DNA of 5,196 nt from Spirochaetaceae bacterium. Its GTDB lineage: Bacteria; Spirochaetota; Spirochaetia; Treponematales; Treponemataceae. Location of the stretch: the NCBI GenBank assembly GCA_031290725.1, contig JAITMZ010000175.1, forward strand, positions 1 to 5,196, written 5' to 3'. Shown here piece after piece: positions 1 through 4,596 of the stretch. Below the pieces are notes generated by a model. It saw only the letters and a program-made list of their open reading frames with translations. It was not told where the DNA came from and did not search any database. Made by a program: the position numbers and the translations under genes. Numbering within the stretch: the stretch's first letter is position 1; every line of letters starts with the position of its first letter.

Positions 1-160
1 AAACCTGATCGTTGGTGATCTGAACCACCACCCCCGTAACAAGTTGACCTTCTTCAAGAGATTCAAAAGTTTTAAAATACTTTTCCTGCAATTGTGTCTG
101 GATGTCGTCCTGATCCTGAGTTTCAATCACTTCATCCAATTCCACGTCCATCTGATCCAT
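1..160 (-). CDS. rpsA: 30S ribosomal protein S1, N-terminal fragment (cut by window start)
   Basis: This is the first 53 codons of a gene that runs off the left edge of the window. The protein begins MDQMDVELDEVIETQ, an acidic Glu/Asp/Gln-rich leader. From about residue 32 it enters the start of an OB-fold S1 repeat (FESLEEGQLVTGVVVQI), the usual opening of the first S1 domain. Ribosomal protein S1 binds mRNA on the 30S subunit and helps initiate translation. The ATG at 160 is supported by a good Shine-Dalgarno (AGAAGGG) 7 nt upstream that overlaps the cmk stop codon. It follows cmk directly, the classic cmk-rpsA order, which supports S1 over other S1-domain proteins such as Pnp or Tex. It lies in the same frame as cmk, separated by one TAG. 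About 42% of its 160 bases are G or C, clearly below the other genes here. The number of S1 repeats cannot be seen. Confidence 0.85.
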   Translation of the reverse strand, partial: MDQMDVELDEVIETQDQDDIQTQLQEKYFKTFESLEEGQLVTGVVVQITNDQV

Positions 161-167
161 AAAACAA

Positions 168-174
168 CCCTTCT
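168..174 (-). promoter_or_regulatory. Shine-Dalgarno of rpsA
   Basis: AGAAGGG, read on the minus strand, lies 7 nt before the rpsA ATG. It overlaps the TAG stop of cmk, so ribosomes ending cmk finish on the rpsA initiation site. This allows coupled translation while giving rpsA its own strong entry site. It decides the rpsA start at 160. Confidence 0.7.
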
Positions 175-814
175 AACATAATTTTGATATTATTATCGCA
201 CAAACTTCACTAATTGTCAAGTGGGAAGTGTCAATATATACCGCTTTTGGAGCGATTTTTAACGCGCCCACCGCTTTTTTTTTGTCATTTTCGTCCCGCA
301 CCTGGATGGCCGCCTGAATTTCCTCCAGAGAAAGCCCGCTCACCCCCTGTTTGAAACGCCGTTCCGCCTGCACGCCGATTGAGGCGTCCATGTAAAACTG
401 GTGCTCCGCATCGGGGAAAACCACGGTGGTCATGTCCCGCCCCTCGCAGACGACGCTCTGTGTCCCGGTGACTTCCCGAATTTTCCGGTTCACCAATTCC
501 CGAATTTCCGGCACAGCCGACACCGGAGACACCCAGGCGTCCACCGCATCCGAATGGAGATCATCCTCCACGTCCTCACCGGCGATAAACAGGCGCTCCT
601 GCCGGTAGTCCATATCCAGGGATTCCGCCAGAGACAGCAGGGCATCCTTCCTGCCGACCTGGAAGTCTGTGATAATCCCCGCGCGTAGGGCGGCCAGGGT
701 AATCCCCCGGTAAAAACTCCCGGAATTCAGGAACAAGATGCCCAATTCCCCGGCAATGCGCTTTGCTACGGTACTTTTTCCAGAACCGGCGGGCCCATCA
801 ATCGCTACAACCAT
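173..814 (-). CDS. cmk: (d)CMP kinase (cytidylate kinase)
   Basis: This 213-residue cytoplasmic kinase transfers phosphate from ATP to CMP or dCMP in pyrimidine nucleotide synthesis and salvage. The P-loop is GPAGSGKST at residues 7-15. The NMP-binding strand follows as NSGSFYR (30-36), where many homologues have D-S/T-G-A-x-Y-R. CEGRDMTTVVFPDA (123-136) is the conserved core, usually GRDIGT. The lid region is QVRDENDKKK (171-180), and the C-terminal YIDTSHLTISEV (193-204) is typical. The residue lining up with E. coli Arg188 is Lys180. The ATG at 814 is chosen because homologues begin a few residues before the P-loop. An in-frame ATG at 904 would add 30 residues from AT-rich DNA with no family similarity. 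No Shine-Dalgarno precedes 814. An A9 run (275-283) encodes Lys178-180. rpsA starts 12 nt after its TAG. Confidence 0.93.
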   Translation of the reverse strand: MVVAIDGPAGSGKSTVAKRIAGELGILFLNSGSFYRGITLAALRAGIITDFQVGRKDALLSLAESLDMDYRQERLFIAGEDVEDDLHSDAVDAWVSPVSAVPEIRELVNRKIREVTGTQSVVCEGRDMTTVVFPDAEHQFYMDASIGVQAERRFKQGVSGLSLEEIQAAIQVRDENDKKKAVGALKIAPKAVYIDTSHLTISEVCAIIISKLC

Positions 815-819
815 GGTAC

Positions 820-830
820 ATAATATAATA
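820..830 (-). promoter_or_regulatory. Possible -10 region of cmk promoter, very close to the start codon
   Basis: On the minus strand, overlapping -10-like hexamers (TATTAT, TATATT, TATTAT) lie 5-16 nt upstream of the cmk ATG, with no Shine-Dalgarno between. A T-rich stretch, including T10 (837-846), precedes them. No clear -35 hexamer sits at the right distance. If one of these is the -10 element, the cmk transcript would have a leader of only 0-6 nt. AT-rich DNA produces such hexamers by chance, so this is tentative. Confidence 0.3.
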
Positions 831-866
831 CATTTTAAAAAAAAAAGAAAGGGGGAAACGTAAAAA

Positions 867-886
867 ATCAAAAAAATTTTGTTGAT
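867..886. repeat. 20-bp near-perfect palindrome in cmk/ssnA divergent region
   Basis: The arms ATCAA and TTGAT flank a centre of A-AAAATTTT-G, so nine of ten base pairs are symmetric and only A872/G881 fails. It lies about 50-70 bp upstream of the likely cmk start point and about 130-150 bp upstream of the likely ssnA start point. This fits a binding site for a dimeric regulator, or simply A-tract DNA. No protein can be named from the sequence. Confidence 0.4.
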
Positions 887-911
887 CCCCGGCGAGAGTT
901 TCATATCCCTT

Positions 912-933
912 GGACGAAAACGTTTTTCAGTCC
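912..933. repeat. Imperfect palindrome/hairpin with AAAACGTTTT core (operator-like)
   Basis: GGAC-GAAAA on the left pairs with TTTTC and GTCC on the right, giving a 9-bp stem with a single bulged A929 and a three-base loop. The centre is the perfect palindrome AAAACGTTTT (917-926). A centrally symmetric site with a CG step resembles LacI-family operators, but that is only a resemblance. No T-run follows closely on either strand, so it is not a convincing intrinsic terminator. It lies about 48 bp upstream of the ssnA -35 element. Confidence 0.35.
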
Positions 934-980
934 TGCCATTAGGGTATCTTTATCTTTGGGTGGGGTCAGTGAAGGGGAAT

Positions 981-1009
981 TTGCGCTTTTTATCCATCCG
1001 TGCTATACT
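981..1009 (+). promoter_or_regulatory. Sigma-70-type promoter of ssnA
   Basis: TTGCGC (981-986) is followed by exactly 17 bp and TATACT (1004-1009). That is a close -10 match and a half-matching -35 (TTG conserved). The expected start point, about 7 nt after the -10, is near 1016. This lies inside the AGGAGG motif and about 9 nt before the ATG, so the leader would be unusually short. Confidence 0.55.
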
Positions 1010-1012
1010 AAA

Positions 1013-1020
1013 AAAGGAGG
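1013..1020 (+). promoter_or_regulatory. Shine-Dalgarno of ssnA
   Basis: AAAGGAGG ends 4 nt before the ATG at 1025. It fixes the start there rather than at the in-frame TTG at 956, which lies upstream of the promoter. The 4-nt spacing is short, and the predicted transcription start may trim part of the motif. Confidence 0.7.
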
Positions 1021-1024
1021 CACT

Positions 1025-2353
1025 ATGCTGCTTATTACAAACGGAAAAATCATCACCCGGGACGCGGACAATCCGCTTATCGCGGACGGCGCGCTTGCCA
1101 TCGACGGGGAGCGGATCGCGGAAGTGGGGGAGGGCGCCGCGCTTCAGGCGCGCTATCCCGGCGCACAGATTATCGACGCCCGGGGCCGGCTGGTGATGCC
1201 GGGCTTCATCAATACCCACATGCACTATTACAGCACCTTCGCCCGGGGCATGAGCCTGGGGGGGAAGCCTGCCACGACCTTCGGCGAGGTGCTCCGGGGC
1301 CTGTGGTGGCGCTTGGACAACTGCCTGACCCTGGATGACGTCTATTATAGCTGCGTCGGCCCCATGATCGACGGGGTACGGAGCGGCGTCACCTCCGTGA
1401 TAGACCACCACGCCAGCCCCTTCGCCGTGGAAGGGAGCCTGTTCAAGATTGCGGAGGCGGCAAAATTGTTCGGCATCCGGAGCAACCTGTGCTACGAAGT
1501 GTCCGACCGGGACGGCCCGGAGATCGCCGACGCGGGGATTCGGGAAAACGCGGATTTTTCCAAACATTGCAAAAAACAGGGTGATGATATGCTCACCAGC
1601 CTGTTCGGCCTGCACGCTTCCCTCACCATCGGCCAAAAAACCCTGGACAAGGCGCTCCTGGCGGCGTCTGACGCGGACGCGGGCTTTCACGTGCACGCCG
1701 CCGAAGGCATGGAAGACGTGATAGACAGCCTGGACAAATACGGCGAGCGCGTGGTGGAGCGTCTTTTTCACGCCGGGGTGCTTTCGGACAAGTCCATCGC
1801 CGTGCACTGCGTCCATGTGACCGGCGAAGAGCTGGAGATGCTCAAGGAAAGCCGCGCGGCGGTGGTGCACAACCCTGAGTCCAACATGGGGAACGCCGTG
1901 GGGGTGTCGCCGGCGCTGGAGATGATGCGCCGGGGCATCCTGGTGGGCATGGGCACCGACGGCTACACTGCGGACATGACCGAGTCCTACAAGGCGGCAT
2001 CTCTCATCCACAAACACGCGGCGGGCGTCCCGTCCGCGGCCTGGGGGGAACCGCCGGCCATGCTTTTTGACAATAACCGCACTATAATGGAACGTTTTAT
2101 TCAGGGCACGGTTGGCGTCCTTCAAGCGGGGGCATACGCCGACGTGATCATCGTGGACTATAAGCCCCCCACGCCCCTCAACGCCGCCACAATGAACAGC
2201 CATATCCTGTTCGGCGTCACGGGGCGGCATGTGGACTGGACCATCGTGAACGGCAAGGCTGTCATGGCCGAGCGCTCGCTTGTAGGCATCGACGAGGAGG
2301 CGCTCATGGCGGCTTCCCGGGAACATGCGGAGAGGCTGTGGGGGAGGATCTAA
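1025..2353 (+). CDS. ssnA: SsnA-family amidohydrolase (putative selenium metabolism protein)
   Basis: This 442-residue cytoplasmic metal-dependent hydrolase belongs to the ATZ/TRZ-like amidohydrolase superfamily. An N-terminal beta-sandwich segment leads into PGFINTHMHYYS, where H65 and H67 form the first metal-binding pair. HVHAAEG supplies H222, H224 and E227. H261 (AVHCVH) and D312 (GTDG) complete the expected mononuclear metal site. LWWRLD (93-98), SGVTSVIDHHASP (120-132) and the C-terminal DYKPPTPL (378-385) match my memory of E. coli SsnA, including its length. That points to SsnA over guanine deaminase or atrazine-type hydrolases. Members usually sit in clusters with selenium-dependent molybdenum hydroxylases and purine or diamino-acid catabolic genes. 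The substrate is not established, and deamination or ring opening of a nitrogen heterocycle is plausible. It is the only plus-strand gene here, it has its own promoter, and none of the usual partners is in view. Confidence 0.85.
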   Translation: MLLITNGKIITRDADNPLIADGALAIDGERIAEVGEGAALQARYPGAQIIDARGRLVMPGFINTHMHYYSTFARGMSLGGKPATTFGEVLRGLWWRLDNCLTLDDVYYSCVGPMIDGVRSGVTSVIDHHASPFAVEGSLFKIAEAAKLFGIRSNLCYEVSDRDGPEIADAGIRENADFSKHCKKQGDDMLTSLFGLHASLTIGQKTLDKALLAASDADAGFHVHAAEGMEDVIDSLDKYGERVVERLFHAGVLSDKSIAVHCVHVTGEELEMLKESRAAVVHNPESNMGNAVGVSPALEMMRRGILVGMGTDGYTADMTESYKAASLIHKHAAGVPSAAWGEPPAMLFDNNRTIMERFIQGTVGVLQAGAYADVIIVDYKPPTPLNAATMNSHILFGVTGRHVDWTIVNGKAVMAERSLVGIDEEALMAASREHAERLWGRI

Positions 2354-2388
2354 TGCACCCTGCTTTTGGGGAAATCTTTTCCGAGGGG

Positions 2389-3096
2389 CTACCGGAGTAA
2401 AATTGCCGCGATAATCGTTGTGGCCAAGCCGGTGCAGCCGATGGCCAGGGAGCTGGCGGCACCTTCCACTTCGCCTATCTCCAGCGCCTTGGCGGTCCCC
2501 AGGGCGTGGCTGGCGGTGCCGATGCCGATCCCTGCGGCCACCCGGTTTTTCACCCGGAACAGCTTGATCAAATGCGGGGCGAGCATGGCCCCCATATTCC
2601 CGGCAATCATCACCCCCAGGATAGTTATCGCCGGAATACCGCCGTATGACCGGGAGAGCTCCAGGGCGATGGCGTTGGTCACCGACTTGGGCATGAGGGA
2701 GACCATCAACACCCGGTCAAGCCCCGCGGCCTTGCACATCACCGTGATGCTGATGACAGACACCAGGGCGCCGGCGGTGGTCCCCGCCAGCACCGGGAGA
2801 ATGTTTTTTTTGAGCACCTCCATCTGGTTGTACAGGGAAACCGCAAGCGTGCAGGTAACGGGAGGGATACAGAGGGATAAAACCGCCCCGCCACGATTGT
2901 ATGCCTCCAGGGGAATATCAAAAATCACCATAAACAGGCAACTGAGCGTTGCGGCGATAACCAGCGGCGTAAGCAGCGATGTCTTGAGTTTTTTCGTGAT
3001 TCCCCGGCCCGCCTCAAAGGTGAGCAGCGAGAGGCACAGGCCGAAGTAGGGCGACGCGATAAAGACGTCTTTCAGGACCGTGAGGGTTTCAGCCAT
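2389..3096 (-). CDS. lrgB: LrgB/CidB-family membrane protein
   Basis: This 235-residue polytopic inner-membrane protein has roughly seven to eight hydrophobic segments. Family hallmarks are AVLSLCIPPVTCTLAVSLY (71-89), LMPKSVTNAIALELS (134-148), GGIPAIT (152-158) and the long signature starting GIGTASHALGTAKALEIG (191-208) and ending in ASSLAIG. LrgB works with LrgA. The pair was first described as modulators of murein hydrolase activity and cell lysis in Staphylococcus, and relatives transport pyruvate (Bacillus PftAB) or glycolate/glycerate (plant plastid PLGG1). Which role applies here cannot be told from sequence. The ATG lies inside the end of lrgA with an 8-nt overlap. Only a weak AAAGGA lies 10 nt upstream, so translation probably depends on coupling to lrgA. 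It is the last gene of the operon, converging on ssnA across 35 bp that hold no good intrinsic terminator. Confidence 0.92.
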   Translation of the reverse strand: MAETLTVLKDVFIASPYFGLCLSLLTFEAGRGITKKLKTSLLTPLVIAATLSCLFMVIFDIPLEAYNRGGAVLSLCIPPVTCTLAVSLYNQMEVLKKNILPVLAGTTAGALVSVISITVMCKAAGLDRVLMVSLMPKSVTNAIALELSRSYGGIPAITILGVMIAGNMGAMLAPHLIKLFRVKNRVAAGIGIGTASHALGTAKALEIGEVEGAASSLAIGCTGLATTIIAAILLR

Positions 3097-3478
3097 GGCC
3101 GGGATGTCCTTTATCCTTGCCGCCGGTATATGCGTCCTGGAGCTTTGACGCCAGTGACGCCGCAGCGGCAGCGGCCCAAAAGGTCAGCACCGTGGAGATA
3201 ATGCCGATGACCAAAAAAGGGAGTATCACCCGTTTGAGCAGCGGCAATTCCTGGACGATGGCGATACAGGGGGGCATAAAAAAGAGGGTCATGTGTTTTT
3301 GCAGGAAGGCCGTGATCTCCCGGATGCTTCCTGCCTTGACGATCCGTGCGGCCAGCAGCATAAACAGCAGTATCATGGCGATCAGGTTGCCCGGAAAGGT
3401 GATGGGAAGAAGCGGTGATACCACCTCCCCCACCAGACAGAGGCCGAATATTAGCCCACATTGCAAGGCGATGTTCAT
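3089..3478 (-). CDS. lrgA: LrgA/CidA-family membrane protein
   Basis: This 129-residue small membrane protein has four predicted helices at about residues 3-23, 28-46, 62-78 and 84-110. It ends in a short polar, Gly/Lys/His-rich tail. TFPGNLIAMILLFMLL (27-42) and LFFMPPCIAIV (65-75) correspond to the conserved LPGSIIGMLLLF-type and LFVPAGVGIM-type motifs of the family. The length is normal. LrgA pairs with LrgB in the membrane; older work calls it a holin-like factor, newer work a transporter subunit. The ATG at 3478 overlaps the mazG stop as ATGA. It also has its own strong AGGAGG seven bases upstream inside the mazG coding sequence. This arrangement gives coupled but independently boosted expression. 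Confidence 0.9.
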   Translation of the reverse strand: MNIALQCGLIFGLCLVGEVVSPLLPITFPGNLIAMILLFMLLAARIVKAGSIREITAFLQKHMTLFFMPPCIAIVQELPLLKRVILPFLVIGIISTVLTFWAAAAAASLASKLQDAYTGGKDKGHPGHG

Positions 3479-4353
3479 CCCGCTTCCTCCTGTTTTGCCT
3501 GCTCCCAGAAGCGGTCCAGCTCTTCCAGGGTGAAGTCGGTCATGCCCCGCCTGGCCGCCGCCTTCTCCACCAGCCGGAACCGCCGGGCGAACTTCCCGTT
3601 GGCGCGCCCCAGGGCCACCGTGGGGTCTACCCCCAGATGGCGCGACCAGTTGACCAGCGCGAAGAATGTATCCCCCACTTCCTCTTCCAAGTGAAGCTGT
3701 GCGGCGTTTTGCGCATCCCCGGCACCCGTGGTGAATGGCGCCGGCCCGCCGTTCCCTGCCGGCCCGGTGAGGCTGTCCCGCTTCGCCGCCGCTTCCCGCA
3801 CCTCGGCGATCTCCTCCTGCACTTTGCGGTAGACATCCTCCGCACGACGCCAGTCAAAGTTCTGTTTCGCGGCTTTTTTCTGCATCTTCCATGCCCGCAG
3901 GAGGGGAGGGAAGCCCGCGGGCACTTGGTCCAGCACGGATTCTCCCCCGCGATGTTCCAGTCCGGTCTTGATGTCGTCCCACTGGGCCAGCACCGCTCCG
4001 GGACTGGCGGTATTTTCGCGCAGGAAAGCCCGCCCCTGGGATTGGCTGAACACGTGGGGGTGCCGCCGGATCAGCTTTTCCGCCACTTCCTCCAGCATGG
4101 CCGCCACGGTCCAGTCACCCTGCTGTTCGTACATGTAGGCGATGATCACTACATTCAGCAGCACGTCCCCCAGTTCTTCCCGCACGTGGTCTCCGTCGTC
4201 CGCCGTGATGGCATCCACCGCTTCAAAAGTTTCTTCAATAAACCCACTCCGCAGGGACAGCGGCGTTTGGTCAATATCCCAGGGACACCCGCCGGGAGCG
4301 CGCAGCCGGCGGATTATAGCGAAAAATCGCGCAAATGCTTCTTGTGTTTCCAT
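3475..4353 (-). CDS. mazG: Nucleoside triphosphate pyrophosphohydrolase MazG
   Basis: This 292-residue cytoplasmic all-alpha NTP pyrophosphohydrolase hydrolyses NTPs or dNTPs to the monophosphate and pyrophosphate, a house-cleaning and stress-related activity. The N-terminal MazG domain opens with LRAPGGCPWDIDQT (17-30), followed by the metal-binding acidic residues E40, E41, E44, E60 and D63 (EELGDVLLN). A second, C-terminal MazG domain has E180/E181/E184 and LEEEVGDTFFALVNWSRHLG (222-241), then RANGKFARRF (250-259). E. coli MazG is about 263 residues. The excess is mainly a Gly/Pro/Ala-rich insert at about 192-219, between the two helices of the C-terminal domain. All metal ligands appear intact. 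No Shine-Dalgarno lies at useful distance from the ATG at 4353, and the promoter abuts it. Its stop overlaps the lrgA start by 4 nt. Confidence 0.95.
   Translation of the reverse strand: METQEAFARFFAIIRRLRAPGGCPWDIDQTPLSLRSGFIEETFEAVDAITADDGDHVREELGDVLLNVVIIAYMYEQQGDWTVAAMLEEVAEKLIRRHPHVFSQSQGRAFLRENTASPGAVLAQWDDIKTGLEHRGGESVLDQVPAGFPPLLRAWKMQKKAAKQNFDWRRAEDVYRKVQEEIAEVREAAAKRDSLTGPAGNGGPAPFTTGAGDAQNAAQLHLEEEVGDTFFALVNWSRHLGVDPTVALGRANGKFARRFRLVEKAAARRGMTDFTLEELDRFWEQAKQEEAG
3486..3491 (-). promoter_or_regulatory. Shine-Dalgarno of lrgA inside the mazG 3' end
   Basis: AGGAGG on the minus strand lies 7 nt before the lrgA ATG and encodes part of the MazG C-terminal Gln-Glu-Glu. It is the best ribosome binding site in the operon and contrasts with the lack of one before mazG. 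This suggests lrgA could be made in excess of MazG from the same mRNA. Confidence 0.7.
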
Positions 4354-4360
4354 TGCGGAC

Positions 4361-4389
4361 AGTGTACTCCAATCTTACCGGCGTGTCAA
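4361..4389 (-). promoter_or_regulatory. Near-consensus sigma-70 promoter of the mazG-lrgA-lrgB operon
   Basis: On the minus strand, TTGACA (4389-4384, a perfect -35) is followed by exactly 17 bp and TACACT (4366-4361). The expected +1, seven bases after the -10, is A4354, one base before the mazG ATG. The GGAG at 4370-4367 lies upstream of the -10 and would not be in the mRNA. The transcript is therefore predicted to be essentially leaderless. Confidence 0.65.
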
Positions 4390-4484
4390 GTGGTGCGTCT
4401 GGGATTCCGCGCCCACTGTAAGCGCCGCACGGTGGTTGAGGGTGTCCGGCGGGGGGGCGGGCCCCTACCGCGGGGAATATGTCC

Positions 4485-4509
4485 CGCCAGCGTACAAGTA
4501 ATGCTGGCG
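4485..4509. repeat. Inverted repeat CGCCAGC/GCTGGCG
   Basis: Two perfect 7-bp arms (4485-4491 and 4503-4509) flank 11 bases. Read on the plus strand, the stem can extend by a G-U and a U-A pair to nine pairs with a seven-base loop. Neither side is followed by a T-run, so a rho-independent terminator is not supported. It could be a transcript-end stabilising hairpin downstream of recQ or a protein-binding site. Confidence 0.5.
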
Positions 4510-4532
4510 TGCCCCATTCTCCGCTCCGGGCC

Positions 4533-4594
4533 AGTCCGCCCGCCCGTGCCTACCCAGCGAGCCTTCTCAGCCCAGTGCGCAAACAAGGCGGACT
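4533..4594. repeat. Long-loop inverted repeat just after recQ
   Basis: The perfect 8-bp arms are AGTCCGCC (4533-4540) and GGCGGACT (4587-4594), separated by 46 bases. On the recQ transcript the first arm begins 2 nt after the stop codon. Within the loop, GCCTT (4561-4565) can pair with AAGGC (4585-4589), which overlaps the outer arm, so two mutually exclusive stems are possible. No U-tract follows. Confidence 0.4.
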
Positions 4595-4596
4595 CC

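Larger units (their letters stand above)
4390..4596. other. recQ-mazG spacer, no recognisable gene
   Basis: About 200 bp separate the recQ stop from the mazG promoter. The DNA is GC-rich and full of short inverted repeats. It includes a G7 run (4451-4457) within several G-runs and a CCCC-taccgc-GGGG palindrome at 4462-4475. Minus-strand reading could give a 66-codon open frame (4386-4586), but its composition is arbitrary and it matches no family I know. No T-rich terminator stem is visible after recQ. I see no tRNA or known riboswitch pattern. Confidence 0.5.

Noticed and set aside
815..904. 30-residue N-terminal extension of Cmk from the ATG at 904
   Set aside because: The hydrophobic stretch (FLIFYVSPFLFFLKCIILC) looks like a signal peptide but comes from AT-rich non-coding DNA. 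Cmk is cytoplasmic and its homologues start just before the P-loop.
956..1024. 23-residue N-terminal extension of SsnA from a TTG at 956
   Set aside because: It would lie upstream of the promoter and Shine-Dalgarno that point to the ATG at 1025, and homologues start at the MLL/MLI position.
950..2326. 458-codon open frame on the minus strand opposite ssnA
   Set aside because: The His/Val/Arg-rich product resembles no family and it mirrors ssnA almost exactly. ssnA has a clear family, promoter and Shine-Dalgarno, so this is an antisense shadow.
2354..2388. Intrinsic terminator between the convergent ssnA and lrgB
   Set aside because: Only a 5-bp GGAAA-tct-TTTCC stem (2370-2382) is visible, and no T-run follows on either strand.
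2366..3049. 227-codon plus-strand frame opposite lrgB
   Set aside because: It is antisense to a gene with unmistakable LrgB signatures, has no ribosome binding site and has an arbitrary composition.
4386..4586. 66-codon minus-strand frame in the recQ-mazG spacer
   Set aside because: The frame overlaps inverted repeats and the mazG promoter edge, has no clear Shine-Dalgarno, and its Arg/Gly/Pro-rich product suggests random GC-rich DNA.
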